Origin: Gemmatimonadales bacterium
Lineage (GTDB): Bacteria; Gemmatimonadota; Gemmatimonadetes; Gemmatimonadales; GWC2-71-9
Length of the DNA stretch: 64,000 nucleotides
Assembly (NCBI GenBank): GCA_020633775.1
Contig: JACKDA010000001.1
Span: 186,001-250,000 of the forward strand
Direction of reading: 5' to 3'
Positions 31,172 to 40,774 of this stretch are shown here, piece after piece (position 1 is the stretch's first letter; each line of letters opens with the position of its first letter). The notes under the pieces were generated by a model that saw nothing but the letters and a program-made list of their open reading frames with translations, ran no database searches and was not told the origin of the DNA. Position numbers and translations under genes: made by a program.

Positions 31172-31576
31172 ATGACCGACATCCGTGCCGCATTCCATCC
31201 GACCCGTGCCGCCGCCGTGGCGATCCATGCCGCGCTCGTCGAGGCCACCCGTCGGGAATGGGAACGCCATCACGGCCGGGTGCCGAACGGGATGGCCCTC
31301 TTCCGGCTGGTGACCGAGGATCCGGAGTTCGCCTGGCTGGCGCCGCTGACGTCCACCATCGCGGAGCTGGATGCGGCGCTCGCTGATCCGTCGCCGGAGG
31401 CCCCTGCTCGGGCGCGGCTGCTGGTCCATGCCCTCGACGGGCTCCTGCGCGCCGATGCCGCGGGCGGACCGTTCCAGGCGCGCTACGATCGCGAGGTGCA
31501 GGCGTCGCCCGAGCTCGCCGTCGTCGTGGCACGGGCGCGGCAGGCCCTCCGCGGGCCGGTGCTCACCTGGACCTGA
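31172..31576 (+). CDS. Conserved-looking protein of unknown function
   Basis: 134 aa, no recognised family. Predicted helical and soluble; residues 22-35 (VEATRREWERHHGR) and 72-95 are amphipathic. No signal peptide, membrane segment or catalytic motif stands out. A clear AGGAGG site lies 5-6 bases before the ATG, so it is probably translated. It closes the long trp/fol/pan plus-strand run, 35 bases after the LytR_C gene, and is convergent with glycerate kinase 13 bases away with no terminator hairpin visible. Confidence 0.7.
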   Translation: MTDIRAAFHPTRAAAVAIHAALVEATRREWERHHGRVPNGMALFRLVTEDPEFAWLAPLTSTIAELDAALADPSPEAPARARLLVHALDGLLRADAAGGPFQARYDREVQASPELAVVVARARQALRGPVLTWT

Positions 31577-31589
31577 ACCGCACCCGGTC

Positions 31590-32915
31590 TCAGGGGTCCA
31601 GGAGGGCGACCACCACATCAGCCACGTTTGTCCCGGTCGGGCCGGTGCGCACCAGCGCGCCGGCCCGTTCGAGTGCGTCGTGGGTGTCGCGTCGTGCGAC
31701 GAGGTCGGCCGGATCACGGCCATCCGCCCGGATGAGGTCGGGGAGTGCTGCGTCAGTGAGGACGGCGCCGACATCGGTCGGACCGTCGCGGCCATCCGAC
31801 GTCGCCGCGAGCACCACCGGACCGTGCGAGCGCAGCCCCGGGGTCGTGTCCCGTTCCATCACCAGGGCAAGCTCGAGCGCGAACTGCTGGAGCCGCCCGC
31901 CGCGCCCAGGCTCGGCCGGCAGCGTCACGGTCATCTCCGCGCCCCAGATGAGCAGCTCGGGCGTTCGCCGGGCGCTGGCGATGCGGAGGCCGGGCCGGCG
32001 ATCGCGAAGCTCGCGGTGCAGCATCGTCGCCACCTCGCGCGCAGCGTCGGCCGTTGTCGAGGTGAGGCGCGGCAGCGTCCGCACCGTCGGCGCACCGTCA
32101 GCAGCCGCTGCCCGCGCGATCGCGGCAACGAACTGCTCGGCGTCGCTCACGACGACATGTCGGACCGGGCGGGTGCCGGGGACCGGGGCTGCCAGCGCGG
32201 CGATCGCACTGCGGGGCAGTCCCGGAATCGACCCGGGATCGGCCAGCACCCGGGCGATGGCGTCGGGGTCGAGATCGCCACCGACCAGCGGGCCCGAGCC
32301 GATCGCGCCGAGGCGATTGCCCGCCACGTCGGAGATCACGTAGGCGACAAGGTCGCGGGCCCCGAGCGCCGTCGCGAGTCGCCCGCCACTCCAGCGGGTG
32401 AGGTGCCGGCGCACGGCGTTCATGGCGACGATGTCGAGGCCACGCGCGTGCAGCGCGGCGAACGCGGCCTCCAGCTCGTGCGGGGTGATGCCGTGCACCG
32501 GGGCGGCGATCAGCGCACTGGTCCCGCCGGAGAGCAGGGCGATCACCGGCTCCCCCGGATCGAGGTCGCGCACCCAGGTACCGAGGCGCTCCGCGGCCGC
32601 GAGGGAACGGGTCCCCGGACCGGGGTGGTCGCCGAGGAGCACCTCGGTGTCCGGCGGCAGGTCGGTCGGGGTGTCGTGCGTGATCACGAGGACCCGGCTC
32701 GGTGCGCGACCATGTTGCGCCAGGCCAGCCAGTGCGCCTCGCAGCATCCCCGGCGCCGCCTTGCCGATCGCGAGCAGCGCCGGTGCGCGAGTGGGTACCG
32801 GTGCCGCGGCGATTGCCGCCGCCGTGGTGTGCGCGGGGTCGATCGCCTCGAGGCCCGCGCGGTACCAGCGCAGCAGCTGCTCCCGTGCCGCCGCCTGCCC
32901 GACATAGCGTCCCAT
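31590..32915 (-). CDS. Glycerate kinase, type II (GckA/MOFRL family)
   Basis: Phosphorylates D-glycerate with ATP, usually giving 2-phosphoglycerate. The product is 441 aa, the normal size. Visible are AIGKAAPGMLRGAL near residue 50, LSGGTSALIAAPVHGITP near 130, SDVAGNRLGAIGSGP near 195 and the MOFRL C-terminal segment ATSDGRDGPTDVGAVL. The ATG at 32915 is preceded by GAGGG. Head to head with a glyoxylate/hydroxypyruvate-reductase-like gene, whose product would be its substrate. Confidence 0.93.
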   Translation of the reverse strand: MGRYVGQAAAREQLLRWYRAGLEAIDPAHTTAAAIAAAPVPTRAPALLAIGKAAPGMLRGALAGLAQHGRAPSRVLVITHDTPTDLPPDTEVLLGDHPGPGTRSLAAAERLGTWVRDLDPGEPVIALLSGGTSALIAAPVHGITPHELEAAFAALHARGLDIVAMNAVRRHLTRWSGGRLATALGARDLVAYVISDVAGNRLGAIGSGPLVGGDLDPDAIARVLADPGSIPGLPRSAIAALAAPVPGTRPVRHVVVSDAEQFVAAIARAAAADGAPTVRTLPRLTSTTADAAREVATMLHRELRDRRPGLRIASARRTPELLIWGAEMTVTLPAEPGRGGRLQQFALELALVMERDTTPGLRSHGPVVLAATSDGRDGPTDVGAVLTDAALPDLIRADGRDPADLVARRDTHDALERAGALVRTGPTGTNVADVVVALLDP

Positions 32916-32940
32916 CAGCCCTCGCGAGTGGTGATCCGCC

Positions 32941-32950
32941 AACTTACACT
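32941..32950. promoter_or_regulatory. Palindromic bidirectional -10 core (AACTTACACT) between glycerate kinase and reductase genes
   Basis: AnnnTAnnnT core giving TAAGTT (32946 to 32941) to the minus-strand glycerate kinase, 25 bases before its ATG, and TACACT (32945-32950) to the plus-strand reductase gene. The geometry, with a 2-base overlap of the two -10 elements, is the same as at 2317-2326. No clear -35 on either side. Confidence 0.45.
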
Positions 32951-33051
32951 CCGGGGCACGATCATCCCCCGCCCGGAGCCAACGTGTCGAGCCAGTCGTT
33001 CCCCGCGATGCCAATCCCCGCCCTGAACCTCCGTGCCGAGTGGAGGGCGCC

Positions 33052-34029
33052 GTGAGTGGCTCACGTCCGCGGGTGGTGGCCACCCGACGGCTGCCGCCTC
33101 TCGTCGAGGATGCCCTCCGGGAACGCTTCGATGCGGTGCTCTCGCATGATGACCAACCGCTGGGTGCCGTGGGCCTGCAGCGCGCACTCGCCGAAGCGGA
33201 TGCCGTCCTCTGCACGCTGACCGACCGCCTGACCGCGGAGGTCCTCTCGGGCAACCCGCGACGGGCACGATTGCTCGCCAGCTACGGGGCGGGGGTCGAT
33301 CACATTGACCTCGAGGCCGCCGAGGCCTACGGGCTCACCGTGACGAACACGCCTGGCGTGCTCACCGAGGACACTGCCGATCTCGCCATCACCCTCGTCC
33401 TTGCCACCCTCCGGCGCGCAGGGGAAGGCGAGCGCGAGGTGCGGGGCGGGCGCTGGACCGGGTGGCGCCCGACCCATCTGCTCGGGCGTCGGGTCAGCGG
33501 CGCCACCCTCGGCATCGTCGGCCTCGGTCGGATCGGCCTGGCCACCGCGGCGCGCGCCCACCACGGGTTCGGGATGCGCGTCCTCGGCACCAGCCGGACG
33601 CGCCCGGACGCCGAGGCCCTCGCGTCGCACGGCGTCACCTGGTGCGAGAGTCTCGCGGAGTTGCTGCCGCAGGTGGATGTCCTCTCGCTCCACGTGCCGG
33701 GCGGGCCCGGGACGAGCGGGATGATCGGCGCGCGGGAGATCGCGCTGATGCGTCCCGGGAGCGTGCTCATCAACACGGCGCGCGGGGGCGTGGTCGACAC
33801 CGAGGCGATGATCGCCGCCCTCATGTCGGGGCACCTCTTCGGGGTCGGGCTGGACGTCTACCCCGGGGAGCCCGCCGTCGATCGTCGCCTGCTCGGGATC
33901 GAGCGCGCGGTGCTGCTCCCGCACCTCGGCTCGGCGACACGCGAGGCACGGGTGGCGATGGGCATGCGCGCGATCGACAACATCGAGGCGTTCTTCCGGG
34001 GCGAGGTGCCGCCGGATCGGGTGGCGTAG
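33052..34029 (+). CDS. D-2-hydroxyacid dehydrogenase, glyoxylate/hydroxypyruvate reductase-like
   Basis: NAD(P)H-dependent reductase of 325 aa. The nucleotide fold shows GIVGLGRIGLATAAR near residue 158. The catalytic set is visible: Arg in NTARGGVVD, Glu in GLDVYPGEP and His in LLPHLGSAT. NTPGVLTEDTADLAI is typical of the GyaR/GRHPR branch. The GTG at 33052 has GGAGG 5 bases upstream; another GTG four codons earlier is less well placed. With the divergent glycerate kinase it would form a glyoxylate/hydroxypyruvate to D-glycerate to phosphoglycerate module. The exact substrate is inference. Confidence 0.88.
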   Translation: MSGSRPRVVATRRLPPLVEDALRERFDAVLSHDDQPLGAVGLQRALAEADAVLCTLTDRLTAEVLSGNPRRARLLASYGAGVDHIDLEAAEAYGLTVTNTPGVLTEDTADLAITLVLATLRRAGEGEREVRGGRWTGWRPTHLLGRRVSGATLGIVGLGRIGLATAARAHHGFGMRVLGTSRTRPDAEALASHGVTWCESLAELLPQVDVLSLHVPGGPGTSGMIGAREIALMRPGSVLINTARGGVVDTEAMIAALMSGHLFGVGLDVYPGEPAVDRRLLGIERAVLLPHLGSATREARVAMGMRAIDNIEAFFRGEVPPDRVA

Positions 34030-34033
34030 CGGC

Positions 34034-35095
34034 CTACGCCTCCTCCCGCACCCGCCGTTCCTTCCTCGCCATCTTCACGTGGAGCTGGCCGCACGCCGCG
34101 TCGATGTCGAGCCCCCGTGAGCGTCGCACCACCGCCTCGACGCCGACCTCGCGCAGTGCGGCGGCGAAGGCGCGGATGTCGGCCGGACTCGTCGGCCGCA
34201 GCGTCGGGTCCCCGCCGGGATGCAGCGGCAGCAGGTTCACGTGGGCGCCGAGCCTGAGGGCGAGGCCGATCAGGCCGTCGAGATCCTTCTGCCGGTCGTT
34301 GCGCCCCGCGATCATCACGTACTCGAAGGTGATCCGCTTCTTGAACGCGCCCGCGGCCTCGATCACGTCCTTCAGGTGGTACTTCTTCTCGATCGGCATG
34401 ATGCCGACGCGATCCTCGGCGTGCGGCGAATGGAGCGAGATGGCAAGGCGGAACTGCTCCGGGCGCGCCGCGAGCGCGAGCATCCCGGGCACGATGCCCA
34501 CGGTCGAGATGGTGATGTGACGCGCCCCGATCCCGAACCCCTCGGGGGAGTTGAGGATCGTCAGCGCGATGTCCACGGCGGGCCAGTTCAGCAGCGGTTC
34601 GCCCATCCCCATGAAGACGATGTTCGTCGGCATGTCATCGGGATTGCGGAGCACGACCTCGCGGACCTGGCCGGCGATCTCCCACGGGTGGAGGTTGCGC
34701 CGGAAGCCCATCAGCCCGGTCGCGCAGAAGGTGCAGCCGAGCGCACACCCGGCCTGCGAGGAGATGCAGAGGGTGCGGCGGGTCGCGGTCGGGATCAGCA
34801 CCGACTCGATCTTCTCGCCGTCGGGGAGCTTCCAGAGGTACTTGCGGGTGCCATCGCTTGAGGTCTGGACCACCTCGGTCTCGAACCGGTGCAGCGGCAG
34901 CTCGGTGTCGAGGCGGTCCCGGAGCGCCTGCGGGAGCTCGGTGGCCTCCTGCCAGCTGCCGACCGGGGTCTTCCAGAGGCGGGGCTTGAGCTGCTCCGCC
35001 CGGTAGCGCGGCAGTCCGGCCTGCCGGACCCATTCGTCGATGGTCGCGGCAGCGTGGAGGGGGGGGAGATCGAGCAGGGAGCGGGGCGTCGTCAT
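34034..35095 (-). CDS. rlmN: Dual-specificity 23S rRNA A2503 / tRNA A37 C2-methyltransferase
   Basis: Radical SAM methylase acting on 23S rRNA A2503 and some tRNAs. The product is 353 aa. The 4Fe-4S motif is CALGCTFCATG (CxxxCxxC), near residue 115. The second catalytic cysteine lies in DIDAACGQL near the C-terminus, and MGMGEPLLNW near 165 is the family GEP motif. The ATG at 35095 has a TAnnnT element 6 bases upstream and no Shine-Dalgarno sequence. Convergent with the upstream reductase gene, 4 bases apart. Confidence 0.97.
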   Translation of the reverse strand: MTTPRSLLDLPPLHAAATIDEWVRQAGLPRYRAEQLKPRLWKTPVGSWQEATELPQALRDRLDTELPLHRFETEVVQTSSDGTRKYLWKLPDGEKIESVLIPTATRRTLCISSQAGCALGCTFCATGLMGFRRNLHPWEIAGQVREVVLRNPDDMPTNIVFMGMGEPLLNWPAVDIALTILNSPEGFGIGARHITISTVGIVPGMLALAARPEQFRLAISLHSPHAEDRVGIMPIEKKYHLKDVIEAAGAFKKRITFEYVMIAGRNDRQKDLDGLIGLALRLGAHVNLLPLHPGGDPTLRPTSPADIRAFAAALREVGVEAVVRRSRGLDIDAACGQLHVKMARKERRVREEA

Positions 35096-35101
35096 CCCCG
35101 A

Positions 35102-35107
35102 ATACTA
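35102..35107 (-). promoter_or_regulatory. -10 element of rlmN, leaderless spacing
   Basis: TAGTAT on the minus strand, 6 bases (TCGGGG) before the rlmN ATG. No clear -35. This spacing would put the transcription start at the A of the ATG. Confidence 0.45.
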
Positions 35108-35163
35108 CTCGCGAGGCCCCCGGGCGCCCGGGGCAGGAGCCCCGAATTCCGGCTCCAATCGCG

Positions 35164-35192
35164 TTGGTCGGCTCCCGCCCCGCGGTTAGCTT
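35164..35192 (+). promoter_or_regulatory. Promoter of the aspS operon, apparently leaderless
   Basis: -35 TTGGTC (35164-35169), 17-base spacer, -10 TAGCTT (35187-35192), then 8 bases to an in-frame ATG at 35201. The surrounding 105-base gap between rlmN and aspS holds nothing else I can name. Confidence 0.55.
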
Positions 35193-35200
35193 TGCTCCCG

Positions 35201-37022
<1,822 letters not shown>

Positions 37023-37033
<11 letters not shown>

Positions 37034-37979
37034 GGCCCGCCACCGGCTCTCGGCGGAGGGCGCCGACCCGCTGACACTGGCCGGCGTGAACGATGCGAAC
37101 TTCACCGAGTTGCAGCGCGCGCTCGGTGTCCGCGTCTCGCAGCGTGGCGATGCGATCACGGTGGCCGGGGAGGTGGAGCAGCTCCAGCGTGCGGTCCCGG
37201 TGCTGCAGGGGATGATCGACCTCGCCCGGGCCGGGGAGACCCTCGCGCCCGAGGACGTGTACCGCTACGCGACGGAGGGATTCACCCCCACCGAGCTTGG
37301 CACGCCGGGCGACCTCGGCAAGATCGTGCTCCCCGGGATGCGTCGCGCGATCCAGCCCAAGACTCCCGGGCAGGCCGAGTACCTGGCGAAGATCGCCGAG
37401 CACGACGTCGTGGTCGGCATCGGACCTGCCGGGACCGGGAAGACCTACCTCGCCGTCGCGAAGGCGGTCGAGGCGCTGGCCCGCAAGCGGGTCAAGCGGA
37501 TCATCCTCGCACGGCCGGCGGTCGAGGCGGGCGAGTCGCTCGGGTTCCTCCCCGGGGATCTCCAGCAGAAGGTCGATCCCTACCTGCGGCCCCTCTACGA
37601 CGCGCTCGAGGACATGATGCCGCACGAGCGCGTCGCCAAGGCGCTCGAAATGCGCGTGATCGAGATCGCCCCGCTCGCGTACATGCGCGGGCGCACGCTG
37701 AGCGACGCGTTCATCATCCTCGACGAGGCCCAGAACGCGACCGGCGCCCAGATGAAGATGTTCCTCACCCGCCTCGGCGTGAACAGCAAGGTGGTGGTGA
37801 CCGGCGACAAGACCCAGATCGACCTGCCGCGTCGCGAGGAATCCGGGCTGGTGCAGATCGAGCGCATCCTCACCGGGATCGAGGGGATCGCGTTCCACCT
37901 CCTCAGCGATGCCGACGTGGTGCGCCATCGCCTGGTGAAGGACATCATCCGGGCGTACGCGGAAGACCAGGCCGGGTGA
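37023..37979 (+). CDS. phoH: PhoH-like ATPase (YbeZ)
   Basis: Cytosolic P-loop ATPase linked to RNA metabolism and ribosome assembly together with YbeY. The product is 318 aa. An N-terminal KH-like domain covers residues 20-75; Walker A is [17 protein letters not shown] (about 133-149) and Walker [12 protein letters not shown]. The start overlaps aspS by 11 bases and its end overlaps ybeY by 4. The order phoH-ybeY-CBS protein recapitulates the ybeZYX cluster of Proteobacteria. Confidence 0.95.
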
Positions 37980-38401
37980 ACACGGGGGGCAGCGTCGTGT
38001 CGGTGTCGGGCACCGGCGGGCTCCCGCCATGGCAGGTGCGACGGATCGTGCGCGCGGTCCTCGCGCGGGAGGGCGAGGCGGTTGATCTCTCGATCACCTT
38101 CCTCGGCCTCGCGGCGATGCGACGGCTCAACCATCGCTTCAAGGGCCACGACCGCCCCACCGACGTGCTCGCCTTCGCGTTGCCCCAGCCCGACGGCTCG
38201 CGGACGGGCGATGTGTACGTCTGCCCGGGGGTCGCCGTGCGCGAGGCGAGGGCGCGGGGCATCACCCGACGAGAGGAACTGGTCCGGTTGATCGTGCACG
38301 GGGTGCTGCACGTCGCGGGGCACGATCATCCCGAGGGGACCGGCCGGGAGGACTCCCCGATGTGGCGGCGCCAGGAGGCGCTCGTGGCGGAGCTGGCCTG
38401 A
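37976..38401 (+). CDS. ybeY: Endoribonuclease YbeY, rRNA maturation factor
   Basis: Single-strand-specific metal endoribonuclease needed for 16S rRNA 3' maturation and 70S quality control. The product is 141 aa. The zinc site [11 protein letters not shown] is complete near residue 109, and [11 protein letters not shown] near 60 is the family strand. The GTG start overlaps phoH by 4 bases. Confidence 0.95.
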   Translation: MNTGGSVVSVSGTGGLPPWQVRRIVRAVLAREGEAVDLSITFLGLAAMRRLNHRFKGHDRPTDVLAFALPQPDGSRTGDVYVCPGVAVREARARGITRREELVRLIVHGVLHVAGHDHPEGTGREDSPMWRRQEALVAELA

Positions 38402-38402
38402 G

Positions 38403-39587
38403 ATGATCGAGCTGCTCCAGCGCTACCTCCCCGAACTCGCCGGCGTGGCGATGCTCTGGGCCGGGTTTGTGGCCCTCGCGGGGGAGGAGGTGGCCGACCT
38501 GCGCGCCGCGGTGCTCCAGCCGCCGACGCGCGGCGCGCTCCCGCCGGAGCGCGTCCTGCACGTCCTCCACGTCGCCTCGCTCACCTTCGCGGCGGTACTC
38601 GCCGGCACCGGCACCGGATGGTGGGCGTTCCCGCCCGCCGCGGCCCTGATGCGGGTGGTGCTGGTGACGCTCCTGGTCTGGGCGGTCGGCGATCTCGCCC
38701 CCCGATTGCTCGCGACGCTCGCCCCCGAACTCGTGCATCACGCCCGCCGGGTCGTGCTGGGCAGCGCCCCGCTGTTCACACCGCTGCTCTGGATGGCGCG
38801 CCGCCTCGACGAGGGGACCGGGTCGGAGGGGACGCCCGCCACGGAGGCCCGCACCGAGGCGACCCACGAGATGGCGCTCGGCGTGTTTTCGTTGAAGGAG
38901 ATGTCGGTGGCCGAGGTGATGACGCCGCGGATCGACATCGTCGGTGTCGACGTTGCGGCGTCGGAGGCCGAGGTCGTGCACACGCTGCGGCACAGTGAAC
39001 ACGCCCGCCTGCTTGTCACCGACGGGCATGCCGACCAGGTCGTCGGCGTCATCTATGCGAAGGACGTCCTCACCCGCCTGGCCGACGAGGCGGCGGATCG
39101 TGGGGCGTGGCAGGACCTCATCCGACCGGCGGCCTTCGTCCCCGAGGGGAAGACGCTGGAGCGGCAGTTGCGTGACTTCCAGCGCGGACCCGGCCATATC
39201 GTCGTGGTCGTGGACGAGTACGGCGGGACGGCGGGGATCGTGACGCTGGAGGACATCCTCGAGCAGATCGTCGGCGAGATCCAGGACGAGTACGACGTGG
39301 ACGAGGCGGTGCCGGTCCTCCGTCACGCGGACGGTCACCTCACCGTCCAGGGCGGCGTCCCGCTCGCCGACCTCGAGGCCGAGCTCGAGCACGAGTTCGC
39401 GCGCGAGGACATCGCGACCGTGGGCGGCCTCGCCCTCGCGGAACTCGGCCACGTCCCGCGTGCGGGCGAGCGGTTCGTGCTCGACGGCTGGCGGTTCACC
39501 GTCGAGCTGGTGATCCGCCGCCGTGTCCGTCGGGTCTCGGTGTGGCCGCCCGACGGGGATGTCCCGGACGAGGGGAGCGGCACGTGA
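38403..39587 (+). CDS. CNNM/CorC-like membrane protein with CBS pair and CorC_HlyC domain (first copy)
   Basis: 394 aa. The N-terminal 130 residues hold about three membrane segments and a GDLAPRLL motif that resembles the GEvxPK motif of CNNM/DUF21 domains but is divergent. Two CBS motifs follow (VMTPRIDIVGVD near 175; HIVVVVDEYGGTAGIVTLED near 265) and a C-terminal transporter-associated domain (LGHVPRAGERFVLDGW). CNNM and CorC proteins handle Mg2+ efflux or are linked to ribosome factors in the ybeZYX cluster. It begins 1 base after ybeY ends and overlaps the second copy by 4. Confidence 0.85.
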   Translation: MIELLQRYLPELAGVAMLWAGFVALAGEEVADLRAAVLQPPTRGALPPERVLHVLHVASLTFAAVLAGTGTGWWAFPPAAALMRVVLVTLLVWAVGDLAPRLLATLAPELVHHARRVVLGSAPLFTPLLWMARRLDEGTGSEGTPATEARTEATHEMALGVFSLKEMSVAEVMTPRIDIVGVDVAASEAEVVHTLRHSEHARLLVTDGHADQVVGVIYAKDVLTRLADEAADRGAWQDLIRPAAFVPEGKTLERQLRDFQRGPGHIVVVVDEYGGTAGIVTLEDILEQIVGEIQDEYDVDEAVPVLRHADGHLTVQGGVPLADLEAELEHEFAREDIATVGGLALAELGHVPRAGERFVLDGWRFTVELVIRRRVRRVSVWPPDGDVPDEGSGT

Positions 39588-40774
39588 AGTGGCTGATCCT
39601 CCTCCTCGGGCTGGCTCTCGCGGGGCTCGGCAGCGCCGGCACGGCCGCGCTCATCACCACCGCCCGTCGCCGGCTCGCGGACGCGGTCTCCCGCCGGCTG
39701 CGGGGGGCCATCGAGACGTTCGAGTGGTTCGCCGAGACCGATCGTCTGGTCGTCACGGCGATGGCCCTTGTCTCGCTCGGCGTGGTCCTGATCGGCGTTG
39801 CGATCCCGGGCCTCTTCGACACCCTCACCCTCCCGCAACTCGGGCTCGCCCTGCTGGTGCTGGTCGTGCCCGCCACCCTCCTCGGTGGGTCGCTCCTGCC
39901 GCGCTGGCTCAGCGAGCCGCGCGCGGAGCGCGTCGTGGCGGTCGTCCGGCCGCTGCTGCGCGGCGCGCGATCCGTCCTCCGACTCGTGCTGCCGGGCGGG
40001 CGCCACGCGGTGAGCGCGGACGTGCAGGCCCTCGCGCGGGAGGGCACCGCCACCGGGCTCGGCAGCGGGGAGGAGATCGCGCTCGTTGGCGGCGTGATGA
40101 CCTTCGCCGAGCGCCCCGTGCGGGAGGTGATGACGCCGCGCACCGATGTGGTGGCGGTCTCGGAGACGGCCAGCCACGCCGAGGTGCTCGCGACGTTCGC
40201 GGCGAGCGGCTACACCCGGCTGCCGTTGTTGCGCGGCAGCCTCGACGAGATCGTCGGCATGGTCCACGCGTTCGACCTGTTCAAGGTCTCCGCCGATGAC
40301 CCGCTGCCGGTCCGGCCGGTCGCGCACGCCCCCGAGACGCGGGCGGCGGCGGACGTCCTCCTCGACATGCAGCGCGAGCGGCGCCACTTCGCGGTCGTCC
40401 TCGACGAGTTCGGCGGCACCGCCGGCATCGTGACCCTCGAGGACCTGCTGGAGGCACTCGTCGGTGAGATCTCCGACGAGGACGACGCGGAGGTGGTCGC
40501 GCCCGCGGCGCGGGCCGACCTGCTCGAGCTCGACGGGGCCGCGACGGTGACCGAGGTCGCCGAGCACTTCGGGGTCGCCCTGGCGGCGGACGAGGCCACC
40601 TCATTCGCGGGCCTCCTGATCGAGCGGCTGGGACGGATCCCCGTCTCGGGCGAGCGGTTCGAGATCGCCGGGCTTGATGTCGACATCCTGCGGGCCTCGC
40701 CGACCCACGTGGTGCGCTTCACCGTCCGCCGCGGTGCGCCCGACCGACTGCGACTCGACGGAGGCCCTCGGTGA
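39584..40774 (+). CDS. CNNM/CorC-like membrane protein with CBS pair and CorC_HlyC domain (second copy)
   Basis: 396 aa, a paralogue of the preceding gene with the same order: membrane N-terminus (three to four hydrophobic segments to about residue 120), CBS pair (VMTPRTDVVAVSE near 185; FAVVLDEFGGTAGIVTLEDL near 280), then CorC_HlyC domain (RLGRIPVSGERFEIAGLDV). GTG start overlapping the first copy by 4 bases; end overlapping mgtE by 4. The tandem could form heterodimers through the CBS modules, as CBS-pair proteins often do; this is inference. Confidence 0.86.
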   Translation: MKWLILLLGLALAGLGSAGTAALITTARRRLADAVSRRLRGAIETFEWFAETDRLVVTAMALVSLGVVLIGVAIPGLFDTLTLPQLGLALLVLVVPATLLGGSLLPRWLSEPRAERVVAVVRPLLRGARSVLRLVLPGGRHAVSADVQALAREGTATGLGSGEEIALVGGVMTFAERPVREVMTPRTDVVAVSETASHAEVLATFAASGYTRLPLLRGSLDEIVGMVHAFDLFKVSADDPLPVRPVAHAPETRAAADVLLDMQRERRHFAVVLDEFGGTAGIVTLEDLLEALVGEISDEDDAEVVAPAARADLLELDGAATVTEVAEHFGVALAADEATSFAGLLIERLGRIPVSGERFEIAGLDVDILRASPTHVVRFTVRRGAPDRLRLDGGPR

